A DNA stretch of 52,894 bases from JALYNX01 sp035292605. GTDB taxonomy: Bacteria; Actinomycetota; Acidimicrobiia; Spongiisociales; ZC4RG35. Location of the stretch: contig DATDPT010000064.1 of NCBI GenBank assembly GCA_035292605.1, positions 1 through 52,894 on the forward strand, in the 5' to 3' direction. Positions 1 to 8,812 of the stretch are shown in pieces. The position numbers were made by a program, and so were the translations under genes. Position 1 is the stretch's first letter; each line of letters begins with the position of its first letter. A model generated the notes under the pieces. That model was not told the DNA's origin and ran no database searches. It saw only the letters and a program-made list of their open reading frames with translations.

Positions 1-86
1 GTTGGCTTCAGCTCTTCCATTTCACGGTTTGTGAGGGTTTCGACTGTATTCTCGGCATTTATCCCGGACTGATCGAGGATTGAAAC

Positions 87-833
87 GTGGCGTTGCGCGT
101 ATTCGCGAACGGGACGCTGTTCGCAGACGCGATCGGCACCGGTCCTCCCCGGGTGATTGCGCTCCATGGGTGGGCTCGTCGGGGGAGCGATTTTCGGCCG
201 TCTCTCACCGATTTGGATGCGTTGGCCCCCGATTTGCCCGGTTTTGGGGCTTCTCCGCCCCCACCCGAGCCGATTGGCGCCGAGGGCTATGCCCGACTCG
301 TCGCTGAGATCCTCGATGTCTGTGACGCCCCGCCGGTGGTGGTGGGCCACTCATTCGGGGGGAGAGTGGCAGTCTGTCTCGCCGCGCTCTACCCCGACCG
401 GGTCGGCCCGCTGGTCCTCACCGGCGCGCCACTGGTTCGGCTCACCCCATCCCGGGCCCCGACGTTGCGCTACCGGCTCATACGGGGTCTGAACCGGGCC
501 GGGCTGGTCGGCGACGATCGGTTGGAGGCGATTCGACGACAGACCGGGTCGGCCGACTACCGGGCAGTCTCGGGTGTGATGAGAGACATCCTGGTACGGG
601 TGATCAACGAGAGCTACGAGCCACAACTTCGGGCCCTGACGGCACCGGTGACCCTGATCTGGGGTAGCGCCGACCGGGAGGTCCCGGTGAGCATCGCTCG
701 GGCGGCGGCGGAGGTGATCCAGTCAGAGGGGCGAGAGGTCGAGGTGGAGATTCTCGAGGGGATAGGACACCTCGTCCCGGTTGAGGCGCCCGACGCTCTG
801 CGTGGTGCGATCGAGCGGGCACTCTCCCGATGA
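87..833 (+). CDS. alpha/beta-fold hydrolase
   Basis: A 248-residue single-domain alpha/beta hydrolase with a GTG start. Visible landmarks are the HGW oxyanion strand (residues 27-29), the nucleophile elbow GHSFGG with Ser89, an acidic residue in GSADREVP (Asp196 or Asp198) and the final His228 in GIGHLVP, so the catalytic triad is complete. There is no signal peptide, so it is probably cytoplasmic. The stop overlaps the start of the MurF-like gene by 4 bases, which implies translational coupling with a peptidoglycan gene pair. The substrate cannot be read from the sequence; an esterase, amidase or haloperoxidase-like role would all fit. Confidence 0.85.
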   Translation: MALRVFANGTLFADAIGTGPPRVIALHGWARRGSDFRPSLTDLDALAPDLPGFGASPPPPEPIGAEGYARLVAEILDVCDAPPVVVGHSFGGRVAVCLAALYPDRVGPLVLTGAPLVRLTPSRAPTLRYRLIRGLNRAGLVGDDRLEAIRRQTGSADYRAVSGVMRDILVRVINESYEPQLRALTAPVTLIWGSADREVPVSIARAAAEVIQSEGREVEVEILEGIGHLVPVEAPDALRGAIERALSR

Positions 834-2326
834 TTTGGGCGCTGATCGCTGCCGCTTTCCTGGCCACCATCCCGGCGGGTCTTCGCTGGCTTCGGGTTGC
901 CCAACGCGAGCACTATCTGTCCCCGTCGGTGACCCGGTTCGCTATCCGCTGGTGGGCCAGCAGCTGGCGCAATCGTGCCCTGGTCGGAGTGGCGACGGTC
1001 GGAGTCGTGGGGGCCATCTTCGATCCCTGGTACGGGTTCCTGGCGGTGGCGAGCGAGATGGCGGGGCCAGTCGGCCTGTCAGTGCGCGGCGTGACCTCCC
1101 CTCTGGCATGGACCGGCCGTTTGCGCCGGTTGGCCGTGGTCTCGGGATTGTTCGCGGCGCTGGTCTACCTGGTGGGCGGTCTCACCGGCTCCGCCTGGCT
1201 GGTGGCGCTGGGGATGGTGTCGGTCCCGATCATCGTCGACCTGGCCTCCCTGGCCCTGGCCCCGGTGGAGTCCCGACTCGGTGACAAATGGGTGGCCAAA
1301 GCCGCCGCTCGATTGCGCTCCTCGGGAGCGAAGGTCGTCGCGATCACCGGCTCCTACGGGAAGACGACCACCAAGCAGTATGCGGCCCATCTCCTATCAG
1401 GCGGGTTCCGCACCGTCGCCAGCCCGGCATCGTTCAACAACCGGATGGGGCTGGCGCGCGCCATCAACGAGCATCTGGCGCCGGGCACCGAGATCTTCGT
1501 GGCCGAGATGGGCACCTACGGTTCTGGGGAGATCGCAGCCCTCTGTGAGTGGGTCAAGCCCGATGTCTCCGCAATCGTGGCCATCGGCCCGGTGCACCTG
1601 GAGCGCTTCAAGAGCGAGGAGAGGATCCTGACCGCCAAGTCGGAGATCCTCGACGGAGCCGCGGTGGGGGTGATCGGTATCGACCACCCTCTGCTGGCCG
1701 GGCTCGCCGAGCGCAAAGCAGGTGCGATGAAGCTGATCACCATCTCGACCGGGGAGAGCGATGCCAGAGTCAGAGTCGAGGACGGCCGGCTCCTCATCGA
1801 AGGGCGCCAGGTCGCCCGACTGCCTGAAGGAGCCTTCGGGCTCAACCTCGGAGTCGCCATCGGCATCTGTCTCGCCCTGGGCATGAGCCCCGACCAGATC
1901 ATCCCTCGGCTGGACAACCTCCCACGGCCTGAGCATCGCCAGACAGTCACCACTTCGGAGAGGGGCTTTTCGGTCATCGACGACACCTATAACTCCAACC
2001 CGGTCGGGGCCAGGAAGGGTCTGGAGAGGCTCATGGAGTTGGGGGCGGGGGGGCGCAGGGTCCTGGTCACCCCGGGAATGGTCGAGCTCGGGCCCCGGCA
2101 GGCGAGGGAGAATCTGGCGTTCGCGGCAGCCGCGGCGACGGATGTCGACGACATCGTGGTGGTGGGCAGGACCAACCGATCGGCACTCCTCGAAGGCTCG
2201 GGCGCGGGGCGAGCTTCGGTTACCGTCGTGGCTTCCCGTGAGGCAGCCGTCGACTGGGTGCGCGACAACTTGGGTCCCGGTGATGCGGTCCTCTACGAGA
2301 ACGATCTTCCTGACCATTACCCCTGA
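830..2326 (+). CDS. MurF-like Mur ligase with N-terminal membrane segments
   Basis: A 498-residue Mur ligase-family protein. Residues 1-20, about 49-75 and about 100-145 are hydrophobic and look like membrane segments. They replace the UDP-MurNAc-tripeptide-binding domain seen in ordinary MurF. The central ATPase has the P-loop GSYGKTT (174-180) and downstream NNRMG and MGTYGSGE motifs; DDTYNSNP (384-391) is the MurF-type signature at the start of the C-terminal ligase domain. It is followed 9 bases later by D-Ala-D-Ala ligase, which makes the dipeptide that MurF adds, so an amide-ligase role in cell-wall precursor or polymer modification is likely. It may be a paralogue rather than the essential MurF. 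The ATGA overlap with the hydrolase supports this start. Confidence 0.8.
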   Translation: MIWALIAAAFLATIPAGLRWLRVAQREHYLSPSVTRFAIRWWASSWRNRALVGVATVGVVGAIFDPWYGFLAVASEMAGPVGLSVRGVTSPLAWTGRLRRLAVVSGLFAALVYLVGGLTGSAWLVALGMVSVPIIVDLASLALAPVESRLGDKWVAKAAARLRSSGAKVVAITGSYGKTTTKQYAAHLLSGGFRTVASPASFNNRMGLARAINEHLAPGTEIFVAEMGTYGSGEIAALCEWVKPDVSAIVAIGPVHLERFKSEERILTAKSEILDGAAVGVIGIDHPLLAGLAERKAGAMKLITISTGESDARVRVEDGRLLIEGRQVARLPEGAFGLNLGVAIGICLALGMSPDQIIPRLDNLPRPEHRQTVTTSERGFSVIDDTYNSNPVGARKGLERLMELGAGGRRVLVTPGMVELGPRQARENLAFAAAAATDVDDIVVVGRTNRSALLEGSGAGRASVTVVASREAAVDWVRDNLGPGDAVLYENDLPDHYP

Positions 2327-2335
2327 GGAGCTCGA

Positions 2336-3412
2336 ATGGCCAAGCCTGCGGTGATCTTCGGAGGGCCCTCCGACGAGCACGACATCTCGATTCTCACCGG
2401 TCTCCAGGTCACCCGGGCTCTGGGCGATGTCCACGCGGTCTACTGGTCGAAGACCGGCGATTGGCATCTGGTGGACAGCGATCTGGAGGCGTCCGCTTTC
2501 GTGGACGGGGTTCCGCGAGGTTCCAGGGAGCTCAGTTTCGTTGCGGCACCGGGACAAGGTCTGGTCCTCAAGAAGCGCCCCCTGGATGTGGGCGCCGTCT
2601 TCATCGCATGTCATGGCGGGCCTGGTGAGGACGGCACGCTGCAGGGGATGCTCGATGTTGCCGGTCTCAGGTACACCGGGACCGGACAGGCCGCCTCGGC
2701 GTTGGGGATGGACAAGCTCGCCTTCGGGGCAGCGATGTCCGCTGCCGGCCTGCCGACTCTCCCCCGGGCTCTGGTGGCAACCGGCGACGAGGGTGCCCCG
2801 GCATTCGATGGCCCCTATATCGCCAAGCCCCGCTTCGGTGGTTCGTCGATCGGGATCGAGATCGCCGATGACTGGACGACGGTGCTCGCCCTCAAGAGAA
2901 CCTCCTCCTACTTCGATCAGGGGGCGGTGATCGAGCCTTTCCTCGCCGGCAGTCGCGATCTCCAGGTTGCGGTGCGCACCTACCCCGAATGGCAGCTCTC
3001 CGCGATCGAGGCCCCTTCGCGGGCCGCCGAGGGCATCTACTCCTACGACCAGAAGTACCTGGCCTGGGGCGGAGAGGTGAGCGGAGGCCGCCAGCTTCCC
3101 GCCAACCTCGAGCCGGTGCTGGAACAGGAGCTGAGAAAGCTGTCTGCCCGGGTGACCGAAGTCGCCGGGCTGAGGGGGATCACCCGGATCGATTATCTGG
3201 AGCGGGACGGGGAGATCTTGGTGAATGAGGTCAACACCATCCCTGGCTCGATGGCGGCCTATCTGTGGATCGACCCCCCCTTGTCGAGAGAGGTCTTGTT
3301 CGCGGACATGGTGGCCGAGGCGGAAGCCGCCCCGGTGCGGGTCTTCTCGGTTGCGGGCAGCGACGGGACCGCGCTGCGCAGCGCGGGCACCATCGCCTCC
3401 AAACTCGGCTAG
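2336..3412 (+). CDS. ddl: D-alanine--D-alanine ligase
   Basis: A 358-residue ATP-grasp enzyme that joins two D-alanines for peptidoglycan synthesis in the cytoplasm. It shows the N-terminal GGPSDEHDIS loop, the HGGPGEDG segment, the KPRFGGSSIG ATP-grasp loop and the C-terminal NEVNTIPGSM signature with the metal- and dipeptide-binding residues. Length is normal for the family. The ATG follows a GAGGAGCTCGA ribosome-binding region. It is the last gene of the hydrolase - MurF-like - ddl unit, and a strong hairpin lies just after the stop. Confidence 0.93.
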   Translation: MAKPAVIFGGPSDEHDISILTGLQVTRALGDVHAVYWSKTGDWHLVDSDLEASAFVDGVPRGSRELSFVAAPGQGLVLKKRPLDVGAVFIACHGGPGEDGTLQGMLDVAGLRYTGTGQAASALGMDKLAFGAAMSAAGLPTLPRALVATGDEGAPAFDGPYIAKPRFGGSSIGIEIADDWTTVLALKRTSSYFDQGAVIEPFLAGSRDLQVAVRTYPEWQLSAIEAPSRAAEGIYSYDQKYLAWGGEVSGGRQLPANLEPVLEQELRKLSARVTEVAGLRGITRIDYLERDGEILVNEVNTIPGSMAAYLWIDPPLSREVLFADMVAEAEAAPVRVFSVAGSDGTALRSAGTIASKLG

Positions 3413-3425
3413 CGGTCTCCTACAA

Positions 3426-3452
3426 GAAGGACCGGCGAACGCCGGTCCCTTC
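3426..3452. terminator. bidirectional hairpin between convergent genes
   Basis: GGACCGGC (3429-3436), loop GAAC, GCCGGTCC (3441-3448) form a perfect 8-bp stem that can be extended outward by GAA/TTC pairing with one bulge. It lies between the converging ends of ddl and the AsnC-type gene, so it could terminate both. There is no clear T-run. Confidence 0.55.
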
Positions 3453-3472
3453 TCAGTCGATGCCGGCCTGGA

Positions 3473-3706
3473 TCAGAGATGAACTACGGGGCAGGTAAGG
3501 GTGCGGGTGATGCCCTCGATCGCTTGGATCTTGGCAACGACGAGTTTGCCGAGAGAGTCGACATCCTCGCTAGTCGCCTTGACGATCACGTCGTAGGGGC
3601 CGGTGACGTCGTCTGCCGAGTCGACACCGGGGATGGTGCGCACTTCCTCTGCAACGAGGGCGGCCTTGCCGACCTCGGTCTGAATCAGGACATAGGCCTG
3701 GACCAA
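3473..3706 (-). CDS. stand-alone Lrp/AsnC ligand-binding (RAM) domain protein
   Basis: A 77-residue protein that is only the regulatory RAM domain of Lrp/AsnC regulators: it opens with VQAYVLIQTEVGK, contains GVDSADDVTGPYDVIVKATSEDVDSL and ends in a TLTCPVVHL-like strand. There is no helix-turn-helix. Such stand-alone domains form small-ligand-binding oligomers that sense amino acids or modulate partner proteins. It is transcribed alone, divergent from the ABC transporter and convergent with ddl. The partner is unknown. Confidence 0.85.
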   Translation of the reverse strand: MVQAYVLIQTEVGKAALVAEEVRTIPGVDSADDVTGPYDVIVKATSEDVDSLGKLVVAKIQAIEGITRTLTCPVVHL

Positions 3707-3902
3707 CTGAGCCTCCTAGGGTCTCGGGGAGGCCGAGCCTACACAAGTGGGTTCTGCCGGGCACGTGGTGGGGTGCCTGGGGAAGAGCCGGTTAGGACCA
3801 AAAGGCGCACTACTGCCTTCCAATATTGACCTTCGGCCCTATGTTCCGCCTCTGGATTTGGACAAACTCGACTCATGGTCGAGGCCGGGCTGTGGGTATG
3901 AG

Positions 3903-4814
3903 ATGACAGTCGCCATCGACGTCAAACATCTCGTGAAGCGCTACGGCGACTTCACCGCCGTTGAGGACATCTCGTTCTCGGTCGAGGAGGGGGAGATATA
4001 CGGGATACTCGGTCCCAACGGGTCGGGGAAGACCACCACCGTCGAGAGCCTGCAGGGCCTGCGCTCGATCGAGGGCGGCTCGGTCTCGGTCCTCGGATTC
4101 GACCCTGCTACCGAGCCTCATGAGATCCGTCTCCGTATCGGATCCCAACTCCAAGAATCGGCGCTGCCGGATCGGGTCAAGGTATGGGAGGCGCTGGACC
4201 TGTTCGGCGCCATCAGCGATCAGGGCCCGTCCTGGGGCGAGCTCCTGGCGGATTGGGGCCTCACCGAGAAGAGAGACGTCCGGTTCGGGAGTCTCTCAGG
4301 TGGTGAGCAGCAGAGGCTGTTCGTCGCCCTGTCCTTGGTCAACGACCCCCGGCTGGTGTTTCTCGACGAGATGACCACCGGGCTCGACCCCTCTTCCCGT
4401 CGAGTCGCCTGGGATCTGATCCGTCGAATCCGGGAACGAGGCACCACTGTTGTCTTGGTGACTCATTTCATGGATGAGGCGGAGACGCTGTGTGATCGTC
4501 TCATGGTCATCAACCACGGTTTGGTCGTTGCCGGGGGCACTCCCTCCGACCTGATAGATCGATTCGGCGGTGGAGCCAGGGTCAGGTTCACCCTCGACGG
4601 ACAGGATGCCGGGTGGCTGTCATCGGTCCCTCATGTCACCGATTGGCAGCATGAGCGCAACCGGTACGAAGTGCGTGGAGAGGGCCCGGTTCTCACCTAT
4701 CTGGCGGCTGCATTGCTCGACCACGGTCTTGCTCCATTCGATCTGCGTCAGGAGCGGGCGACCCTCGAAGACGTCTTCCTGACGCTCACCTCGGGGAAGG
4801 AGGCCGAGTCGTGA
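3903..4814 (+). CDS. ABC transporter ATP-binding protein (DrrA/CcmA type)
   Basis: A 303-residue ATPase of an ABC-2 type exporter. It shows Walker A GPNGSGKTT, the signature LSGGEQQR, Walker B LVFLDE followed by MTTGLDP, and the switch His in LVTHFMDEAE. The C-terminal 80 residues match the usual DrrA-type extension. The frame is open further upstream to 3747, but those residues look non-coding; the ATG at 3903 puts VKHLVKRYGDFTAVEDISF at the usual distance from the N-terminus. The stop overlaps the permease gene by 4 bases. The exported substrate (drug, lipid or polymer) is not evident. Confidence 0.88.
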   Translation: MTVAIDVKHLVKRYGDFTAVEDISFSVEEGEIYGILGPNGSGKTTTVESLQGLRSIEGGSVSVLGFDPATEPHEIRLRIGSQLQESALPDRVKVWEALDLFGAISDQGPSWGELLADWGLTEKRDVRFGSLSGGEQQRLFVALSLVNDPRLVFLDEMTTGLDPSSRRVAWDLIRRIRERGTTVVLVTHFMDEAETLCDRLMVINHGLVVAGGTPSDLIDRFGGGARVRFTLDGQDAGWLSSVPHVTDWQHERNRYEVRGEGPVLTYLAAALLDHGLAPFDLRQERATLEDVFLTLTSGKEAES

Positions 4815-5548
4815 GGATGCTGGGCAAGATGACGTGGCTCGAGTTGAAGCTCTTCTTAAGGGAGCCACTGACCGTCGTCTTCGCATTTGTCCTTCCCTTG
4901 ACCGTGCTCTTTGTCATGGGTGGCGTCTTCGGCAACGTGGCTCAGGAAGGCTTCTACCGGGGGGTGGGGGCGATGGACTACTACGTTCCCGCCTACATCG
5001 CTCTGGTGGCGGCCTCGGTGGGGCTGATCACCCTCCCCACCCAGTTGGCCAGCAACCGAGAGCGGGGTGTCCTCAAGCGCTACCGGGCTTCGTCCATGCC
5101 TGCGTGGGCGGTCATCGGGTCTCAGGTTGGGGTGACGTTTCTGATCTCCGCGGTCAGCGCCCTGATCTTGGTCCTGGCGGCCATACCCGTTTACGACGTC
5201 ACCGGCCCCACCTCGACCCTGACCGTGCTGGCGGGCTTTGCCGTAGCCGCGCTGGCCTTCTCGTCCATCGGCGTCCTGCTCGGTGCCCTCCTCCCCTCAT
5301 CACGTTCCGCCCAGGCGCTGGGTGTGCTGCTGTGGTTCGTGATGCTCATGGTCGGGGGCGCCGGCCCGCCCCCCGAGGTGCTGACCGGCGCGATGAACAC
5401 GGTCGGTGAGTTCACCCCGCTGCATTATGCGATCCGTGCCTTGCAGGATGGGTGGCTGGGTCTCGATGCCGGCTACTCGTGGTTGGTGGTCGGGGTGCTG
5501 ACCTTGGCCTGTGCCGGGGCGGCGGTGCGCTTCTTCCGCTGGGAGTAG
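4811..5548 (+). CDS. ABC-2 type transporter permease
   Basis: A 245-residue integral membrane protein with about six hydrophobic helices, beginning LELKLFLREPLTVVFAFVLP as ABC-2 permeases typically do and ending with a short charged tail. GTG start at 4811 overlaps the TGA of the ATPase gene, so the two form an exporter operon. The middle NRERGVLKRYRAS segment matches the cytoplasmic loop conserved in the family. Its stop lies 5 bases from the stop of the convergent cold-shock-like gene. Confidence 0.87.
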   Translation: MRMLGKMTWLELKLFLREPLTVVFAFVLPLTVLFVMGGVFGNVAQEGFYRGVGAMDYYVPAYIALVAASVGLITLPTQLASNRERGVLKRYRASSMPAWAVIGSQVGVTFLISAVSALILVLAAIPVYDVTGPTSTLTVLAGFAVAALAFSSIGVLLGALLPSSRSAQALGVLLWFVMLMVGGAGPPPEVLTGAMNTVGEFTPLHYAIRALQDGWLGLDAGYSWLVVGVLTLACAGAAVRFFRWE

Positions 5549-5553
5549 CCCGC

Positions 5554-5769
5554 CTAGTAGCCTTGCTGACCCACCCTGATCGAGATGGCGTACTGGTTCC
5601 CATCCTCCTCGACCGTGTCGAAGACGAGCCGTTGGCCCTGACGCAGGCTGCGAAAAATCGATCCTTGGAGGGCGCCGGCCCGCAGGTAGACCTCGGAGCG
5701 GTCGTCGTCACGGACGATGATCCCGGCACCGGTCACAGGGTCGTAGGTCTTGACCACACCCTGGAGCAT
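5554..5769 (-). CDS. degenerate cold-shock-domain-like small protein
   Basis: A 71-residue protein starting MLQGVVKTYDP. It has the length and beta-strand spacing of a cold shock domain (a VVK opening strand, a middle GSIFRSLRQGQRLVFDT segment and a final AISIRV strand). The RNA-binding positions are changed: where RNP1 normally reads KGFGFI it has TGAGII, and RNP2 VFVH becomes VYLR, so the stacking aromatics are missing. It follows rpmB by 2 bases and is probably co-transcribed with it. It may bind nucleic acid differently or have a ribosome-related role; this is inference from the neighbourhood. Confidence 0.7.
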   Translation of the reverse strand: MLQGVVKTYDPVTGAGIIVRDDDRSEVYLRAGALQGSIFRSLRQGQRLVFDTVEEDGNQYAISIRVGQQGY

Positions 5770-5771
5770 GT

Positions 5772-5960
5772 TCAGGCCTTTTCCACCTTGCCGGCACGGA
5801 TGCAGGAGGTGCACACCCGGGCGCGACGGGTGTTGGACCCGTGGCGGACCCTCACCCGCTGGATGTTGGGAAGCCAACGCCGGTTGTTGCGTTTGTGGGA
5901 GAAGCTGACGGTTTTGCCGTAGCTCGGCTCCTTGCCACAGATCTCGCAGCGATAAGACAT
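5772..5960 (-). CDS. rpmB: 50S ribosomal protein L28
   Basis: A 62-residue L28. The N-terminus CEICGKEP and the later CTSC supply a four-cysteine zinc-binding arrangement, so this is the zinc-containing (C+) paralogue type. The core SFSHKRNNRRWLPNIQRVRV is characteristic. It is divergent from recG and followed immediately by the cold-shock-like gene. Length is normal. Confidence 0.95.
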   Translation of the reverse strand: MSYRCEICGKEPSYGKTVSFSHKRNNRRWLPNIQRVRVRHGSNTRRARVCTSCIRAGKVEKA

Positions 5961-6080
5961 GATTGGAAAACTCCTGGGACGGTCGGAAGACAGACGGATC
6001 GATCGAACCGTCGCGACCGAGCGGCAGGATAGCGGCGATCCCGACCAAGTCCCACTCCGGATGTACCGTGCCCCGGTCGT

Positions 6081-8246
6081 ATGGCCACTCTGAGCCGGCT
6101 AGTTGCGGTCCCCACTTCGAAGGTCAAGGACATCGGTCCCTCGCGCCAGCACGCTCTGGCTGAGGTCGGCATTCGGAACGTCGCCGACCTGCTCCATCAC
6201 ATCCCCCGTCGCTATGTCGATCGCACCGAGACCGCCGCCATTGCAGTGGTCCCGGTCGGATCCGAGGTAACGGTCGTCGGGGAAGTGAAGTCGGTCCAGA
6301 CCCGTCGGCCCAAACCCAAGCTGCTGATCACCGAGGTTCGGATAGCCGACGACACGGCCTCGATCAAGGCGGTCTGGTTCAACCTGAAACACATCGACAA
6401 GACCATCAGAGAAGGGATGCAGCTCTCGCTCTCAGGTGTGGTGGAGTCCTTCAAGGGCTCCCTCCAGATGAAAACCCCGGCTTACGACATACTCAATGAC
6501 ACAACCGAGACGTTGGTGACGGGCCGGTGGGTGCCGGTTCACCCTCAGATCGCCAAGATCAACCCATGGGTCATCCGCCGCGCTATCCGAAGTGCCCTGC
6601 AACGGTCGAAACCGATAGTGGACACGATCCCAGCCGAGTCGTTGGCGCGACTTTCCCTGATCGGGCGGGATCAGGCCTATGAGCAGGTCCATTTCCCGGA
6701 GACAATGGAACAGGTGGTCCCGGCGCGGAACCGGCTCGCCTTCGATGAGCTGTTCCGCCTCGAGCTGGCATTGGCCATGCAAAAGAGGCGTCAAATGCTG
6801 GACTCGACCGGGATCGCCCATGAGCCCACCGGGGAGCTGGTCGATCGGTTCCTCAACGGTCTCCCGTTCACTCTGACCGGAGCGCAGAAGCAGGTCCTCG
6901 AGGAGATCTCGGCCGACCTCCGGCTCGGCTACCCGATGCACCGGCTGTTACAGGGCGAGGTCGGGTCGGGCAAGACCGTGGTCGCGGTGGCCACCCTTCT
7001 CCAGGGGGTGGAAGGCGGTTGGCAGGGAGCGATCATGGCGCCCACCGAAGTCCTCGCCGGCCAGCACTATCAAGGTGTGACCGCACTGCTGGCCCAGTCC
7101 GGGCTGTCCCCAGACCCGCTCGGGCCCCTTTCCGACCTGGGAATGGCAAGCTTGTTCGCTTCCGATGGACCCGCGGTCCATATGGCACTTCTCACTGGAT
7201 CGACCGCCTTGGCGAACTATCGGGAGGACATCACCCGCGATCGCCTGCTCGAAGACATCGCCAGCGGCCAGGTCGACGTTTTGGTGGGCACCCACGCCCT
7301 GATCCAGGAAGGGGTCCATTTCGCCCGACTGGGCATTGCTGTGGTCGACGAGCAGCATCGTTTCGGGGTGGCGCAAAGGGTGCTGCTCAAGGAGAAGGCG
7401 GATGCGGTGGACCCCGATCTCCTGATCATGACGGCCACCCCGATTCCCAGGACCCTTTCGATGACCATCTATGGGGATCTCGACATGTCGATCATCAGCG
7501 AGATGCCACCGGGTCGCACCCCGGTCAAGACGAGCGTCATCCCGCCCGGGGAGGAAGCGCTGGCGTGGGACACGATCCGGGCGGCAGTAGCCGAGGGACG
7601 CCAGGCCTTCGTGGTGTGCCCTCTGGTCGAGGACAGCCCCAAGGTGGAGGCGGCATCGGCCGTTGCGGAGTTCCAGCGGTTGTCGGCGCTGATGCCGGAG
7701 CTCCGGGTCGGCCTCATCCACGGACAGCTGCGATCGGGGGAGAAAGACCAGGTGATGGCAGAGTTTCGGGCGGGCGAGATCCACGTCTTGGTGGCCACGA
7801 CGGTGATCGAGGTTGGGATCGACGTGCCCAACGCCACAGTGATGGTGATCGAGGATGCCGACCGCTTCGGGTTGAGCCAGCTCCACCAGCTGCGAGGCCG
7901 GGTCGGGCGTGGCCTGCACCCCGGGATTTGTCTTCTCCTCGCCGACCCGAGCACCGACGAGAGTGAGCAACGGCTCCGTGCCATGGCCTCGACCACCGAC
8001 GGCTTCGTGCTTGCCGAGGAGGACCTCAGGATCAGGGGGCAGGGAACTGTGTTCGGAGCCCGCCAGTCGGGTATGGCCGACCTCCGCCTGGCCGACGTCC
8101 TGAGGGACTTCGACCTGCTGGTGGCCGCCCGACATGACGCTTTCGAGCTGGTCGACCGCGACCCCGAGCTGAGCGGTCATCCCGAGTTGGCTGAGGAGGT
8201 CAGATCGATGCTGGGGGACGCCGTGGAGTGGCTGTTCCATAGCTGA
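6081..8246 (+). CDS. recG: ATP-dependent DNA helicase RecG
   Basis: A 721-residue branch-migration helicase that rescues stalled forks and processes Holliday junctions. The N-terminal wedge/OB domain covers roughly residues 50-170. The helicase core has Walker A GEVGSGKT (292-299), the DEQH box (423-426), TATPIPRT, and the C-terminal QLRGRVGRG motif VI followed by the TRG-like region with the RGQGTVFGARQSG segment. It is complete and of usual length. rsmD follows after 17 bases. Confidence 0.96.
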   Translation: MATLSRLVAVPTSKVKDIGPSRQHALAEVGIRNVADLLHHIPRRYVDRTETAAIAVVPVGSEVTVVGEVKSVQTRRPKPKLLITEVRIADDTASIKAVWFNLKHIDKTIREGMQLSLSGVVESFKGSLQMKTPAYDILNDTTETLVTGRWVPVHPQIAKINPWVIRRAIRSALQRSKPIVDTIPAESLARLSLIGRDQAYEQVHFPETMEQVVPARNRLAFDELFRLELALAMQKRRQMLDSTGIAHEPTGELVDRFLNGLPFTLTGAQKQVLEEISADLRLGYPMHRLLQGEVGSGKTVVAVATLLQGVEGGWQGAIMAPTEVLAGQHYQGVTALLAQSGLSPDPLGPLSDLGMASLFASDGPAVHMALLTGSTALANYREDITRDRLLEDIASGQVDVLVGTHALIQEGVHFARLGIAVVDEQHRFGVAQRVLLKEKADAVDPDLLIMTATPIPRTLSMTIYGDLDMSIISEMPPGRTPVKTSVIPPGEEALAWDTIRAAVAEGRQAFVVCPLVEDSPKVEAASAVAEFQRLSALMPELRVGLIHGQLRSGEKDQVMAEFRAGEIHVLVATTVIEVGIDVPNATVMVIEDADRFGLSQLHQLRGRVGRGLHPGICLLLADPSTDESEQRLRAMASTTDGFVLAEEDLRIRGQGTVFGARQSGMADLRLADVLRDFDLLVAARHDAFELVDRDPELSGHPELAEEVRSMLGDAVEWLFHS

Positions 8247-8263
8247 GGGTTAGCGTCCGGTCG

Positions 8264-8812
8264 ATGCGGATCATTGCCGGCGCGGCCAAGGGGCGAAGGC
8301 TGATCGCACCGGACTCGAAGGGGACCCGGCCCGTGACCGACCGGGTGCGAGAGGCGGTCTTCTCCATCGTCGGCGCCTGGGTGGAGGAAGCAAGTGTCCT
8401 CGATCTCTATGCCGGGTCGGGCTCGTTTGGCCTCGAGGCGCTCTCCCGGGGCGCCCGGGCGGCCACGTTTGTGGAGAACGGTGCCAAGGCGCTGATTGCC
8501 CTGCGGCGCAACATCGAAGTCGTCGGCCTGGGGGGAACCGTTGTGAGCTCGACGGTCTCGGACTATCTCAACCGATCGGCCGGGAGCTACGACCTCGTGT
8601 TCATGGACCCTCCCTGGACTCAACCGTCAAAGGTGATGGGGGCCGATCTCGGGCGTCTCGACCGGCTGTTGGCTCCCAGCGCCGAAGTGGTGGTGTCCCG
8701 GCGTCACTCCGACGAGGAGCCGCCGATCCCCGTAACCTGGGGTGTTGCCACCGATAGAAGCTACGGAGATACCAGAATCTTCAGGTACGTGAGGGAATCA
8801 GAAACCCAATGA
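8264..8812 (+). CDS. rsmD: 16S rRNA (guanine(966)-N(2))-methyltransferase RsmD
   Basis: A 182-residue SAM-dependent methyltransferase modifying G966 of 16S rRNA. The start MRIIAGAAKGRRL and TRPVTDRVREAVF are family signatures, the SAM motif I is LDLYAGSGSFGLEAL (46-60) and the catalytic DPPW is at 115-118. The stop overlaps the coaD start by 4 bases, the common rsmD-coaD pairing. Confidence 0.94.
   Translation: MRIIAGAAKGRRLIAPDSKGTRPVTDRVREAVFSIVGAWVEEASVLDLYAGSGSFGLEALSRGARAATFVENGAKALIALRRNIEVVGLGGTVVSSTVSDYLNRSAGSYDLVFMDPPWTQPSKVMGADLGRLDRLLAPSAEVVVSRRHSDEEPPIPVTWGVATDRSYGDTRIFRYVRESETQ

Noticed and set aside
6948..8240. 430-codon antisense frame inside recG
   Set aside because: Same reason: RecG motifs fill the plus strand and the antisense translation resembles nothing.
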